From assembly GCA_940671915.1 (NCBI GenBank), contig CALNVZ010003433.1, forward strand, positions 29,440,119 to 29,504,118: a stretch of 64,000 nt of DNA, in the 5' to 3' direction. A program made the position numbers and the translations under genes. Positions within the stretch are counted from its first letter, which is position 1; every line of letters starts with the position of its first letter. Shown in pieces: positions 34,301 to 41,999 of the stretch. Origin of the DNA: Paracentrotus lividus (Eukaryota; Echinodermata; Echinoidea; Camarodonta; Echinidae). The notes beneath the pieces were generated by a model. It ran no database searches, was not told where the DNA came from, and worked only from the letters and a program-made list of their open reading frames with translations.

Positions 34301-34474
34301 TTTTGTGGTAATATAGAGGTACTTTATGATGTTACATGTAGGTACAATGTATGTACATGTATGATATGAACTGTATAAGTAACATTCAACTAGTTTGCAG
34401 TGAGTATTTTGTTTGATTCGTCAGTAAAGCATCTGATGCCTTTTTGCCCCTCTTTGTGTTTCAGAACTACTTAA
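4189..34474 (+). CDS. TRPA1-like cation channel, 5'-partial multi-exon gene
   Basis: This is the 3' part of a transient receptor potential channel of the TRPA (ankyrin) family, a plasma-membrane non-selective cation channel typically used for chemical or thermal sensing. Eighteen putative coding exons follow GT/AG rules, and nearly all junction phases agree. In order they encode ankyrin repeats (exons 3-6, for example TPLHLTIKQGH and TPLMYACKVGN), a linker, S1-S6, the pore (GMSSGEINY), the post-S6 segment (NLL then TGLAVYDIEIIQ, matching the family NLLxGLAVxDI) and a C-terminal coiled coil. The in-window product is about 830 residues; TRPA1 proteins are usually about 1,100 or longer, so several N-terminal ankyrin exons are missing. 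The first visible exon begins in phase 1, so it is internal. Exons 7 and 8 are frameshifted, so this copy may be damaged or the assembly may contain errors. A 12.3-kb intron holds a nested retrotransposon. TRPA genes are often multiplied in echinoderms, so the exact orthologue is uncertain. Confidence 0.85.
4771..4865 (+). CDS. TRPA-like exon 2
   Basis: The acceptor ccctttag follows a T-run and a G-run; the donor is GA|gtaaga. It is in frame with the previous exon (phase 0 in, phase 2 out) and encodes ELLNRFDD followed by an acidic helical stretch ending KGQTE. Confidence 0.7.
5333..5482 (+). CDS. TRPA-like exon 3 (ankyrin repeat)
   Basis: The acceptor is cacacag and the donor CA|gtaagt, phase 2 in and out. 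It encodes DAQENTVMHLIARGGHLDTA, a typical ankyrin repeat helix pair. Confidence 0.8.
5949..6063 (+). CDS. TRPA-like exon 4 (ankyrin repeat)
   Basis: The acceptor is taatcag and the donor GGT|gtaagt. It encodes GQTPLHLTIKQGHKLTTKLL, a clear ankyrin consensus (TPLHxAxxxGH). Confidence 0.85.
6695..6840 (+). CDS. TRPA-like exon 5 (ankyrin repeat)
   Basis: The acceptor is ccctgcag and the donor GA|gtaagt. It encodes MTPLMYACKVGNLLIVEMLL and then DHKGRNCLDHAIRNGHE, about one and a half ankyrin repeats. Confidence 0.85.
7247..7362 (+). CDS. TRPA-like exon 6 (last ankyrin repeat, start of linker)
   Basis: The acceptor is cttttag and the donor CCAG|gtagat. It continues the ankyrin helix (MVAVTLLSQDNWRTLM) and ends RNLITNMP, which reads on into GVCRFVLDKC of the next exon. 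This is the usual TRPA transition after the last ankyrin repeat, where a short linker precedes S1. Confidence 0.8.
7556..8901. mobile_element. TTAA-flanked element with internal tandem repeats
   Basis: The ends GGACGTTGCACAGTT and its exact reverse complement are each followed outward by TTAA (7552-7555 and 8902-8905), the target duplication of piggyBac- and Kolobok-type transposons. Inside are three to four diverged copies of a repeat of about 220 bases (ggtccatgtgctcg at about 8082, 8296 and 8504). No transposase frame is seen, so it is non-autonomous. It sits in a TRPA intron. Confidence 0.85.
9138..9336 (+). repeat. three copies of a 21-base word
   Basis: The word tggatgtagtaccttttgga occurs at about 9139, 9171 and 9314 with uneven spacing in the intron just upstream of TRPA exon 7. 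Function unknown. Confidence 0.6.
9472..9630 (+). CDS. TRPA-like exon 7, frameshifted linker exon
   Basis: The acceptor is ttttaaag. The entry phase fits exon 6 and gives GVCRFVLDKCITR and DKDIEDESFVKIR, then TGA at 9555. One base over, from 9556, the frame is open again with DYELLEDWFSDWMEDESLSG, the acidic tyrosine-rich strand expected here in TRPA proteins. So there is a net +1 shift (one extra or two missing bases) near 9549-9556. The donor gtatgt at 9631 is preferred to the weak gtagaa at 9614 because it also gives a phase matching exon 8. Confidence 0.6.
10059..10146 (+). CDS. possible TRPA-like exon 8, frameshifted
   Basis: Good splice signals (ccctcacag before, gtaaga after) bound a stretch that reads AEDGLSLT, hits TGA at 10083, and reads on one base over as DAPHYQQLGTTDFQREDMSE. 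The linker before S1 varies between TRPA proteins, so similarity cannot settle it. The exit phase does not match exon 9 exactly. It could be a decayed or misassembled exon, or not an exon. Confidence 0.35.
10695..10794 (+). CDS. TRPA-like exon 9 (linker to S1)
   Basis: The acceptor is tttttgcag and the donor ATG|gtatga. The reading frame (phase 2 in, phase 0 out) encodes HSDGRLKDDAKIFVTDPVYT, an acidic polar linker that joins in frame to exon 10. Confidence 0.7.
11322..11346 (+). repeat. (CT)n microsatellite
   Basis: A tct-repeat run of about 25 bases in the intron before the S1 exon. Confidence 0.8.
11439..11765 (+). CDS. TRPA-like exon 10 (S1, S1-S2 loop, S2)
   Basis: The acceptor is tgtacag and the donor TTT|gtaaga; 109 codons. 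It starts with KELLNHPVVRLMFRYKHKST, where LLNHPV is a hallmark just before S1 in TRPA channels. S1 follows (YWISLFLQIMLVTLVTG), then an extracellular loop with a glycosylation-like NYT, and S2 (WIILGLTVIYFIDF). Confidence 0.85.
12115..12270 (+). CDS. TRPA-like exon 11 (S2-S3 and S3)
   Basis: The acceptor is gggattag and the donor CCG|gtacca; 52 codons, phase 0. It encodes REVALQVFIILFILPGLGD, the third membrane segment, and ends YGYGVNFKP. Confidence 0.8.
12549..13010. mobile_element. TTAA-flanked MITE
   Basis: The right end reads (inverted) AGGTAGTGTCATCCTTTT. The left end is the same apart from a 10-base tacatg-type insertion after AGGTA. TTAA lies outside both ends (12545-12548 and 13011-13014). 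No coding capacity was seen. Confidence 0.65.
13323..13431 (+). CDS. TRPA-like exon 12 (S4)
   Basis: The acceptor is gttttag and the donor CTAG|gtaag. It encodes WQLGAFAVFLTWFNFILFLQ and PFFGIYIFMFL. The WQ-LGAxxVFLxWxN pattern is conserved in TRPA channels at S4. Confidence 0.85.
14524..14615 (+). CDS. TRPA-like exon 13 (S5)
   Basis: The acceptor is attgacag and the donor CAG|gtacat. It encodes STLMNFVFVVGIFIMAFAVV, the S5 helix that lines the pore domain. Phases fit both neighbours. Confidence 0.8.
14742..15721. mobile_element. TA-flanked foldback element, mariner-like ends
   Basis: The ends CACTGTYCGTCATAAAGG are inverted and flanked by TA on both sides (14740-14741 and 15722-15723). Arms of about 400 bases are inverted copies with many differences, for example the GGxCCCTCAGTCCTACCCC-type stretch near 14980 against 15475. 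TA duplication and CACTG termini fit Tc1/mariner. There is no transposase frame. It lies in the S5-pore intron. Confidence 0.75.
16430..16970 (+). mobile_element. possible 3' end of a non-LTR retroelement
   Basis: A GC-rich stretch (16470-16710), unlike its surroundings, is followed by a short hairpin-like cagcctttgggctg, aataaaacc and an (aattc)n tail at 16935-16968. This layout suits a truncated CR1/L2-type LINE or a SINE. No reverse transcriptase was recognised in what remains. Confidence 0.4.
17266..17478 (+). CDS. TRPA-like exon 14 (pore helix, selectivity filter, S6)
   Basis: The acceptor is gcacag and the donor CTG|gtaaga; 71 codons. It encodes the pore helix (HTLGNSIAKILGM), the filter region SSGEINY and S6 (IIFVLFIIFMPILIMNLL). 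The GE/D-x-x-Y pattern after the pore helix and NLL at the end of S6 are TRPA hallmarks. Confidence 0.88.
18158..18181 (+). repeat. poly-A run
   Basis: About 24 uninterrupted A in a TRPA intron; may be a retroposon tail, but nothing upstream identifies one. Confidence 0.6.
18480..18795 (+). repeat. 136-base tandem repeat, 2.3 copies
   Basis: Copies start at cggaagaactt (18488), cggcagaactt (18624) and cggaagaactt (18760), 136 bases apart, and share aagtcggagcgggtacaatt. They are nearly identical, so the duplication is recent. Confidence 0.85.
19390..19458 (+). CDS. TRPA-like exon 15 (post-S6 TRP-like helix)
   Basis: The acceptor is tttgcag and the donor GAG|gtgag; 23 codons. It encodes TGLAVYDIEIIQTKAKMYKR. 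With NLL from the previous exon this matches the conserved TRPA stretch after S6. The intron that follows holds the nested DIRS insertion, which starts 33 bases past the donor. Confidence 0.85.
19492..19675 (+). repeat. DIRS left inverted terminal repeat
   Basis: It begins atttacttcaaaagaatt and contains ttgcctactttgctattcg; its reverse complement is found at 30819-30990 with few differences. Confidence 0.85.
19887..21681 (+). pseudogene. DIRS gag-like region, frameshifted
   Basis: Three overlapping open frames (19887-20546, 20185-20874, 20932-21681) together cover the position of Gag. The first is a repetitive Ser/Ile/Arg-rich stretch (SGSITGRSIPDES-type units) encoded by very GATC-rich DNA. 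The last is acidic then basic (SSSEGEEEVFVP, then KKTKRP). DIRS Gag is poorly conserved, so the identity rests on position. Frame changes at about 20530 and 20875 mean it is broken, or contains sequence errors. Confidence 0.6.
22311..23838 (+). CDS. DIRS reverse transcriptase / RNase H, cut by insertion
   Basis: The open frame reads GGSLRVILNMKAINKFI, the RT finger and palm, with SIDLQDAYFHVPI (first catalytic Asp), the LPFGLRPAPRVFT motif and the YLDDWILVA catalytic box. RNase H follows (ITTDASQIGWEGH, ILTDNTVVMGYIN, PGVENVIADFLSRG). It continues LFASSMNNRLPKF into the methyltransferase-like region and is then interrupted at 23838-23841. The reading frame resumes correctly at 29289 once the insertion and one TA are discounted. 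The start given is the first in-frame Met; the true start may be further upstream. Confidence 0.88.
24696..24733 (+). repeat. (TCCG)n microsatellite
   Basis: About nine units with one change, at the left border of the satellite element. Confidence 0.8.
24760..29070 (+). repeat. tandem array, about 28 copies of a ~150-base unit with DR1-like words
   Basis: Unit landmarks are ctactccttcgccattttt, gatttcgattccgtttgctt, gatagcactaggtgatggct and ttgacctttgacc. Early starts lie at 24768, 24916, 25071 and 25228 (148-157 apart). A variant with ctaccaaactt recurs at about 25751, 26355, 27112 and 27870, so monomers form higher-order units of four to five. Later copies carry more single-base indels. 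Confidence 0.9.
29289..29639 (+). CDS. DIRS methyltransferase-like domain, 3' half of split polymerase frame
   Basis: In frame with the upstream RT part across the insertion: AVAWDAFSIPW, then YAFPPFKLIP and LFAPHWPSRAWF, ending at 29639. DIRS polyproteins carry a Dam-like adenine methyltransferase region after RNase H, and this position fits. Only general resemblance can be judged, so catalytic competence is not claimed. It overlaps the recombinase frame, as is common in DIRS. Confidence 0.7.
   Translation, partial: KEEKAVAWDAFSIPWTGLKAYAFPPFKLIPLFLRKIREDRASVILFAPHWPSRAWFQDLLPLLVEEPWQLPWCKDLVYQPLSEILHEHPEHLRLTAWPLSANQPGQQASPNEQLHY
29309..30617 (+). pseudogene. DIRS tyrosine recombinase, one frameshift
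   Basis: Two frames (29309-30238 and 30141-30617) join at about 30165-30180. The N-terminal SAM-like core domain has STRKVYSSRLNAFMEWCEER. The catalytic part has Arg in SGQRVSSLHAL, HDTRG (H-x-x-R) near 30433 and Tyr in SITYYLKDVS near 30535, the tyrosine-recombinase set of DIRS elements. The single shift is either an inactivating indel or a sequence error. It cuts and joins the circular intermediate at integration. Confidence 0.85.
30671..30758 (+). repeat. DIRS internal complementary region (circle junction copy)
   Basis: The left part (gtaggcaaat to gaagtaaat, ending 30702) is the reverse complement of the left terminus. The right part (from cataaaaattatcac at 30703) is the reverse complement of the right terminus. 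Together they are the complement of the joined ends, a diagnostic DIRS feature used to rebuild the termini through a circle. Confidence 0.88.
30819..31029 (+). repeat. DIRS right inverted terminal repeat
   Basis: Inverted copy of the left repeat, followed by a right-specific tail gtgataatttttatg ending at 31029. The (ATC)n tract begins directly after, so the insertion seems to have landed at the edge of a microsatellite. Confidence 0.85.
31030..31345 (+). repeat. (ATC)n microsatellite region
   Basis: Interrupted cat/atc triplets throughout and an uninterrupted run at about 31247-31318. It produces artefactual poly-His, poly-Ile and poly-Met frames. Confidence 0.95.
31686..31712 (+). repeat. 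(ATC)n microsatellite
   Basis: A second short atc-triplet run just upstream of TRPA exon 16. Confidence 0.8.
31763..31948 (+). CDS. TRPA-like exon 16 (C-terminal cytoplasmic)
   Basis: The acceptor is ctattcag and the donor AAG|gtaaga; 62 codons, phase 0 both sides. It encodes a charged helical segment (LLLLWKNSILRDEVKSICTD, later EELEKK). It lies beyond the retrotransposon and keeps the frame of exon 15. Confidence 0.75.
32555..32998. repeat. foldback repeat built from TTAGACCA words
   Basis: The left half holds tggtctaat-type words and the right half ttagaccaa-type words, each many times at 15-30 base spacing, giving a long imperfect hairpin. It ends about 30 bases before TRPA exon 17. No coding. 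Confidence 0.7.
33030..33244 (+). CDS. TRPA-like exon 17 (C-terminal coiled coil)
   Basis: The acceptor is tatttaag and the donor AG|gtaatc. It encodes about 71 residues with heptad-like spacing (MAEHINDIRNKLNMMS, LKQQIQNLQDRF). TRPA1 channels carry a C-terminal coiled coil that bundles the tetramer, so this position and composition fit. Confidence 0.75.
33264..33492. mobile_element. small MITE-like inverted repeat
   Basis: CCCTATAGTCTGCGGGGCC at the left pairs with an inverted CCCGATAGTCCACGGGGCT at the right. GTGACCCGG occurs in both halves, consistent with a hairpin element of about 230 bases. Confidence 0.6.
34465..34474 (+). CDS. possible TRPA-like terminal coding exon
   Basis: The acceptor tgtttcag is followed by a base that completes the split AG codon, then ACT ACT TAA, so the protein would end SRTT. 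The phase is right and the splice site good, but only ten coding bases support it. A stop in the intron after exon 17 is the alternative. Confidence 0.45.
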
Positions 34475-35900
34475 AGAAGCAAACCCTTCATGTAGAAGTA
34501 TGTATGTGGTTTATGCATCACTCTGTTGTATAATGCTCCAATCTGAATGGTTTTGTTTTGTTGTGTTTTGTTTTTGTTTTTGTTTTAATAAGTGCTGCAT
34601 GTACATACATTTATAGCAAATAATTTTTTTTATTGTCATTTATTTAAACCGATGTGATATATTTGTATATTTCTGCTCTCTTTTCGCATGTATTTTCATG
34701 TGCAAGAAAGATCTGGTGACTCAGATGAATATGTATATTTATTTATAGGGTGTATCAATATAAGTACAAGATTTGATGATTTTATGCGAGGTCAATTCTA
34801 TTTCCAAATACCACTGAGAATATTTGAATCATCTATGCCATACTGCTAAAGCTATTTTTGGAGAAAAACATTCATAATAAGTTAAAAATACAAATCATGC
34901 CTGTGCAATTTCATTTTTATGAAGTACAAGTATGTAATGTCAAATTTATAGTGATGAGGTGCATGTACATTGTATTTTGACAAGATTCATTGGTGTGGGA
35001 GAAACTGAATAGTTTAAATTCAGCAGCTGTAATAATCATATTTTATTGCAAATATCCTGGTCCATGTAAAAGATTGTCTATTCCTTCTTCACTTCTTACA
35101 TTTTGTTGCAGAAATCCATTTAGAAAATAACACAACATATTTGACAAATTATAGAGAGATGAATGTGATCTCTATTTTGGTTATTCTAGGTTTTATTTGC
35201 AACTTTCTTGTGGAGAAAAAGTAATGTAACAATTTTTTACAACGCAATTTTCTTTCCCTAAAATAGAGTAGGTAAAACGCCTTGATTTAGTATACCTCGT
35301 GCAAATCTTTTTGTTCTTAAGGGAATCAGGGGCTTTTCTCATGATTTCACCTTATCGCGATAGGAAAGAAACTTGACAAGAATATGGTGAGATCTTCCAG
35401 GAACCATTCTGCCATTGTGATGTGCTCATTCCACTTTTGAATTGATTGCAAAATGACGTTGCAGCATGTTTTCCACACTTGCAATGCAATTTTAACTTTG
35501 CTGAGGTTGGTCATGGATACCGCCTGTATCATCATCGTCGGGCACCGCTGCATTGTCAAGACGGGTCGTTGCATTGATTTCTTTGAACTTCTACGAATGC
35601 TGTTACGTCTCGAAAAACGTTCGCTTTTATTAGCAGCAGCTATATCTTGTCCTCTAAATCCTTGACTTTAGATTCCAGGCACTTTTGATTCTCCAGTATT
35701 AAAATTTAAATCTTTTACTCTTTCTCGCTCAAACTCAGACAACGCACAACAGCTAGCTTACTCACAAATTGATCGACCTGGTGGCTTGAAAGATGAGCAT
35801 GGCTATTTGTAGTGATATTACATGTGGGCTGATTAGGTTGTAGAAGGATCTTCTTATGATTTCGTCACGTCATCCAGTATTTGCTGCAATATACAGATTT
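34475..35900. other. TRPA 3' flank / intergenic, nothing recognised
   Basis: AT-rich with poly-T runs (34550-34630). A TRPA 3'UTR should lie at the start, but no convincing polyadenylation signal stood out. A minus-strand open frame at 35347-35574 is not recognised. Confidence 0.4.
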
Positions 35901-35908
35901 CCTGGCTT

Positions 35909-36235
35909 TCACTTTCTGCCAGAAGGTAGACTAGATCTGGGTCCAGAAGCCGAAATTTCTGCCGTGCTACATGTACTACTACTAGGCCCAGGTCTGGATG
36001 TCGCTGGTGGGGATTTATTTTGATCTACAGCTGTTGCAATGGTACACCTCATGTTCTCCCTTATGTCACTGCTTGTACTTATATAGTGTTTTAGACTCTT
36101 TTCTGATCTGTGACCTGAAACACTCATAATCTCCCTGTCTCTAAACCCTGCATTTTGCAGTGTACTGATGCTGGTAGCCCTCAAACAATGGTTGGTGTAT
36201 GGCTTGGTACCAACGCGAGATGAACTATTCTTCAT
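35909..36235 (-). pseudogene. Crypton-like tyrosine recombinase fragment
   Basis: The minus-strand frame contains NHCLRATSISTL (H-x-x-R), SVSGHRSEKSLKHYI (second His and catalytic Tyr), then a Ser/Pro-rich tail. This pattern is known from Crypton DNA transposons and host proteins derived from them. The catalytic Arg part that should lie upstream is not in this frame, so it is a C-terminal remnant or a separate exon. No Crypton ends were found. Confidence 0.6.
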
Positions 36236-36949
36236 CTTATCTTACCTAGGGGAGCATTACAATACTATGATCCAAGAGAAGATGTGCATTAAACAAATTA
36301 TGGTCATCCCAAATGTTCTGAAAAGTACACCTATTTATGTTTAGTTCTTCGATTAGAGTATTCACATCGTGGCTTGTGATACATGTAGAGCCCCAGACAA
36401 CCCCACATGCATCTCAAAGGATTCTGTGGCTTCATATACTCTCAGGGCTGGGTTGAAGAGATCTAATCCTTTTGTAAGGGTGCAACCAATGTTGTACGTA
36501 AGACAATTTACGTCATTTTGCTATTCCTAAATGGCCTGAAGAGTAGACATAATTAGATAAACACAGCTGGCATCACATGTACTCAAGCCTCTGAGATCAA
36601 GAAATCTCAAATGAATGTCTTTCATTACTGCGCTACCTTTTGAAATTTCTCTTGTCCTCCGGAACACCACAAGAGCAATCTGCTCATTCATTTTTTTTCC
36701 CTTTCTTTTTTGCCTGCTTACCTCTCATTCCGACTCGCTTATGGGACTTTTCTTTCTCAATGGCAGTGCAAGTTCTTACTTCTTTACACTCTTTGAGACG
36801 TCGAAAGAGGCTCTTTTGGATGTCTTCTTGAGCTTTCTCTTGAAGGGCATGGAGAGATGAGAAGGTTGTAAGTATCAACCCTTGTTCTAAGGACCAAGCT
36901 ATTTCCTTTACCAGCTGCCCCTGGAAAAAATCCATGGATCACCTTCTTG

Positions 36950-37270
36950 AAAGTGTACAAAACTTCCTTCCCCGTACACTTTGCTAATCGGTGAAATATA
37001 GCTGTTGATCAACGATGACTTGAACATTGAGTGTGTGTCGAATCTTGCGATTCACATATATGCAGCTTCACGGTCTTTGGACGCATGAATGTCAACATGT
37101 GTGCAACCGATGCACCTAATAGTGTTTGGCATCTACATGTATGCCATCTCAGAAGTTGCCTTTTTTGAGGCAGGTAATCCGTGCCTCCAATAACTGATGA
37201 AGTCACCTGCCCTAGCAGATATTGAGTCACAGAGGAATCTGAAATCCTCAAATCGGCCAACACGATAATT
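36950..37270 (-). pseudogene. Harbinger/PIF-like transposase remnant
   Basis: The minus strand reads CIGCTHVDIHASKDREAAY, then after a one-base shift VNRKIRHTLNVQVIVD. This matches the family block CIDGTHVxI...YxNRKxxHSxNVQ. The catalytic Asp in CIDGTH is absent here (CIGCTH), and frameshift and stop codons follow. It is a dead fragment of a DDE transposase. Confidence 0.6.
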
Positions 37271-39850
37271 TATTCAAAATACATGTACGTCCTCTGGATT
37301 GTCATTTACAGAAAGTCTTTCTGTTGTATAATATCTTCTGGCAATTTTGTGCTGTGCCAGAAATAAAACTGCCATGATTTTGTTGATTTTTTAAGCTTCA
37401 CAGAGATCAGACAAGCTAGTTATGACTGCTCCACCATGTCCTATAATTGTCATAAATTGTGTGTGAGAAAAGATAAGACAAAAGATTAGGACACCCCCAA
37501 AATACCAATTTTATCATCATCTTTCTCCTAAATTACATAATAGGGCGTTCAAATATAAATCACGTTTATGAAACAGTGTATATTTCACGCGTGTTAATAA
37601 GTTATGACAATTATTCATGACAAAAAGATATGACATCCCGAGAGTACAGATTTTGTCTTATCTCTGAGTTGAGACAAAATATTGAAATATGACTTTCCCC
37701 AGAATGCTGTCCTAGGATACCGACCTCACCACATATGTGGAGAGATCTTTTATCACATCTAGTTTTTCTTGACATCTAATTTCCACCTGATTAATAGCAA
37801 ATGAATGCTCCATCTTTTTTTTTTAAGCTCTTTTGGTTTGCCATAGTGGTCCTCATTAGGTTCGCCTTGGTGCTCCTCATCAAGTGCATGTAGATCTTTA
37901 TCTTATTTGAGAGGCAATCAAACAAATAATGTCACTTCTACCTCAAGGATGACTCTCTGAAGTTTTTTTGGCTGTTTTGTAACCATGTTGCCTTTAGCTT
38001 GTGCTGGAGTACTGTAAATAAATGCTTATACCTGGCAGATGTGTCTATGACCAGTCCCAACAACCACAAAATTGGTACAATGTATGCCATTCTTTGTCTT
38101 CAAGACATTTTTAGTACACATTGAACATTTTCTTAAATGCGAAAGCTTCACTTTTGGATTTCCTTCCACGTTCTTCTCCTCTGCCCATCTTTCTTCTAGC
38201 CTCCATTGCCCATTCACCTCAAGGGCAATGTGGACTCCAGTCTGATCCTATTTTGAGTATCAGTTGATCAGGGATGTCATGCTTCCTCACATGCCATACA
38301 ATCCTTCACCAGAACTTGCCACAAACCTCAATCGGGTCATGTTTTTTACTCCTTACTCTTTGTGTATCTCATGTGTTCCAAAAGGGATCTTGTGGAAGTC
38401 TTGCCATGGTTGATAGCGCCTCTGTAACAACAGGGGTTTCTTGTTCTTGAGGAGGCCGTTTGTGCCTGTAAGAACAACAGGTTTCTTTATTCATCTAGCT
38501 TGATGTTTTTTCTGTGGTGTTTTATCCTTATAAAGGTCTAATGATGATGCAATTTCCTCATCATCACTTACACTGCAATCTTTCATGAACTCCTCCACCT
38601 CATCTCATGGGTAGAAGAGGCAAATGATGTTGATATTAGTGAAGGTGATTAGTCAAGAACATGGCTGTGCACGTTTGTTTTTGCGATCTGCTGCTGAAAT
38701 GGGCCTTTTTCATTTCGGCCATTTCTTTTTCTTTGTTACTTGATCGTTTTGTTGAGGTCATCAATGCATCTATTCTTGTCTTGGATGACCTGTGAATCAT
38801 TTTTCGAGATTTTTTTTTATTGTGTTGGCCAGTTTATTGACATATCCACATGTAAAATTAAGGAAATTGTGATTGGTTTACTCTTGAATGAGCGTCTATC
38901 ATTGGCTTTTTGGTGAGATTGATTACCTGGGGTTGGGGCTTTTTGGCCCCCATTCAGATTAAGGTTGCCGCGGAAACTGCTGCAAAATTTTGAAGGAACA
39001 TCAAGCAGGATGAAACCTACATGTACAAGGCTGCGTAGTTAGATTTTTTCAAAATTTTTAATTTTTTTATTTTTGATAGGGGAGGCATTAATTTTGACAG
39101 TGCACAATCGTGTATATATCCATTTACTTTTACATTTACATTTACTTTTATATATATCTCTTTTTTTTTACCATTTGAAAAATAAAATGGATTGCCTCCA
39201 TTACCTCCCCCATGAGTTCCCCAGATTGCACCACACTAGCATTGAAAGGGGGAGATGAACTAATTAGCTTGAAGACTCAAAATGTTTTGTTTTTTTTAAA
39301 TCAGAATACCTTATCCCCCGTCTGTAGTTACCCCACCACATGTCCGTTTTCCCTGCACCCACCTGAGGGCAGGGAATAACGGACATTACCTCTTTTTAAA
39401 AGATAAATTTTAAGGGGATTTGATGATATTGAGGGTATACCCCATAGGTACCTTGTACCATATTAATTGAGGTTAGGACTACTCATTGTGCCAGCATATT
39501 TGTTTGAAGATTTATGTCCTTATTTACCTGGCTCTCCCTATTAAAATGTTTAAAAACCCTGTGAAATACACATGTGCAATACATGTACCCTTCTTCTTTT
39601 TTTTTTTTTAGATATTTGTTTACACACATTCTTGCCCAGTTTTTACTTTATGAATAATCAAAGTCAGTACTTACTAAATATTCCAATATTATGTTGATGC
39701 AATACATTCTACATTTTTAATCATTGTGATTTAGAGAGCTGTACACTACTATCGTGTAGACCTACAGGTTTGCATTGTCTGGTAGCCATGTGCCTGCTAC
39801 TTAAAAGGGTGCAAACAAAAATATCATTCCAACATGTATCATGTTCTTTC
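37271..39850. other. intergenic, decayed sequence
   Basis: Several minus-strand pieces look like old coding DNA (38026-38217 with KCSMC and paired cysteines; an acidic stretch near 38520-38600), perhaps more transposase remains, but none can be named. No intact gene or RNA gene is seen. Confidence 0.4.
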
Positions 39851-40960
39851 AGATTGTATAAAAATAACTAAGTGTGTGTGAAGTCTACATGTACATAAAT
39901 GTACTATGCATATTGCAGTGTTTATATCATGTACTCAAGATTTTCACATTATGCAAATAATACATGTATATATAGGTATTTTTATTTATTTAATTATTTA
40001 TTTATTTACCGGTATTTATTTATTTTATTTATTTTATTTATTCATTTATTTATTTTTTTTTTTTGGGGGGGGGCCTCATGTAAGAGATGAATAAACCTTG
40101 ATTGTAAATGAAACATATACGACTGTAATACCATGTATTATTGAACTTTGCTTTATTTAACCCGTTGTATACTGAGAACTTTTTACAAAGCTGAATGAAT
40201 TGTGATTGTCCAGCATGCTTGCAAGAAATTCTTTTCATTTAAAGGTGAAACAAAAACAGATTTAAAAAGATAAATGTCAGATAATTTGAATTACATAAGG
40301 TCTTTATATGTTTACGCAATCATGAGTGAAATAAACGGTCAACAAGAGGGATGTTCTATGTTTCTTTAGCCCGCATATATGCGGGCTTAGTATACAACAG
40401 GTTAAAATGATTGTGATATATATGATTCCAATATTTGGAATTAAAAACTTTGTTATGATGCTCAGCCTTTGTGTGATGTCATTATTGTATGAAAAGGGTG
40501 TGAGAAGTATACATGTATGCATATTGCAGTGATTATATATCATGTATGTACTCAAGATTTTCATATTACCCCTGTAAGCAAATAATAATGATTTTTTATT
40601 TTTGTATTTATTTTTTATTTTTTAATTAATTATTTTTTTTTTTAATTAATTATTTTTAAAAAATTTAATTTATTATTATTTTTTTTTAAATTAATCTTAT
40701 TTAATTTTAATTATTATTATTTTTTTGTTAAATGAAACACATGTGACTGTAATAATTTAAAATTATTGTGATATGATTCCAACATTTGGAATTCAACGCC
40801 TTGTTGTAAGGCTCAGCCTTTGTGTCACTTTCTTTCAGATTGTATGAAAATAAATGTGTGTGTAGTCGACATGTATTTATGCCTATTATAGTGATTACAT
40901 ACATGTACATGTAGTACAGTTCACTTCCATTACAACAAACGCACATACAGTAAAATGAGA
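39840..40960 (+). repeat. diverged tandem duplication, AT-rich
   Basis: A block with ctttcagattgtat, tgcatattgcagtg, tactcaagattttca and an attt-rich tract recurs at 39850, 40490 and 40830. The block with gattccaacatttggaatt and gctcagcctttgtgt also recurs (40425 and 40770). Pure (ATTT)n and poly-T tracts lie at 39980-40065 and 40590-40730. Confidence 0.65.
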
Positions 40961-41039
40961 TTTTGTTTTAATGAGGCTGTTCTTCCGGCCCTATTTTAAA
41001 ACGCACAAGTGTATCTATGCGTCACTATCAGTGACCAGT

Positions 41040-41237
41040 GCCCTGTAACACAAAGACTTACGATTGATAAAAAGATTGATTTTTTCTTGGTAGCCTCATT
41101 TGGAACGCAGGTACAATCATCGATTATTATCATTAGGATATGATTAAGATTAAGGATAGAGCTAGGGTTAGGATTAAGATAATCACTTTTGGAGCACCCT
41201 GTCCATCAATCGTAAGTATCTGTGTTACAGGGCACAG
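41040..41237. mobile_element. MITE, TGTAACACAAAGACTTACG family, copy 1
   Basis: The ends TGTAACACAAAGACTTACG and an inverted copy (TGTAACACAGATACTTACG) face each other around a core with tggtagcctcatttgga and gattaagat words. Copy 2 is at 56087-56301. Confidence 0.75.
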
Positions 41238-41357
41238 ATTTCATTATAACTAGGTCCAGATCACCTCATTGTAATAGGCTTGGACTTCACACCAACAAAA
41301 ACATGTAGCTACCCCAATACTGTATATCTTTTGAAGAAAAACAAATGCCAGAGTGAT

Positions 41358-41655
41358 GTTTCACCAATTTGTAAGTATGTAAGTTACAAAGAACTTTCCG
41401 ACCCATGATCAGTTCTTGTGCTAAATGATTGAAAATGGGATTACAGTATAGCACCCAAGAACACAATCCAGTCATTCGTAAAGTCATTCATTCGTAAAGT
41501 CAGTCATTCGTAAAGTTACGAATAGCTTTACAAAAAGCTTGGAACATATTCTTGGGTGCTATACACAAATCACATTCTCAATCATTCAGCACAAGAACTA
41601 ATCACCAGTCGGTCATAAGGTTGTTTGTAACTGGCGAACACGTAGGTGAAACACT
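41358..41655. mobile_element. MITE, GTGTTTCACC family, copy 1
   Basis: The left tgtttcaccaatttgtaag pairs with the right inverted gtgtttcacctacgtgtt. Inner inverted arms include agcacccaagaa/ttcttgggtgct. Three cattcgtaaagtca copies lie at the centre. A relative lies at 56312-56465. Confidence 0.6.
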
Positions 41656-41999
41656 ACCCATATAAAATATGTGAAACTGACCCCTAGTTAAAATCTGCTC
41701 TCAAAAAGCTACGTCAGAATATGAAAAAGATGTAAAATCTAAAAAAGCTATAATCTGGCAAAATAAGACAGGACAGAAACAAAAGTGATGATATTTTCCA
41801 TGTTCTCTCTTTAATATGACTTCATTATCATAGCATATTTCTGTTTTTACTCATGTCCTCATTGTTATTTTATAATAATGCTTTCACAATGGCCAAATCA
41901 CCCATTTCCTACAGCCCACTTAGAATCCAATTGGTTCCTAATAGGAAACAGGTTTATTCATGTCATCGACTTAATAGTGCTTGTACAATTGCATGCTTT

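Noticed and set aside
38026..38217. piggyBac-type zinc-finger tail
   Set aside because: A few cysteines suggest it, but the spacing does not fit the family pattern and no transposase core is nearby.
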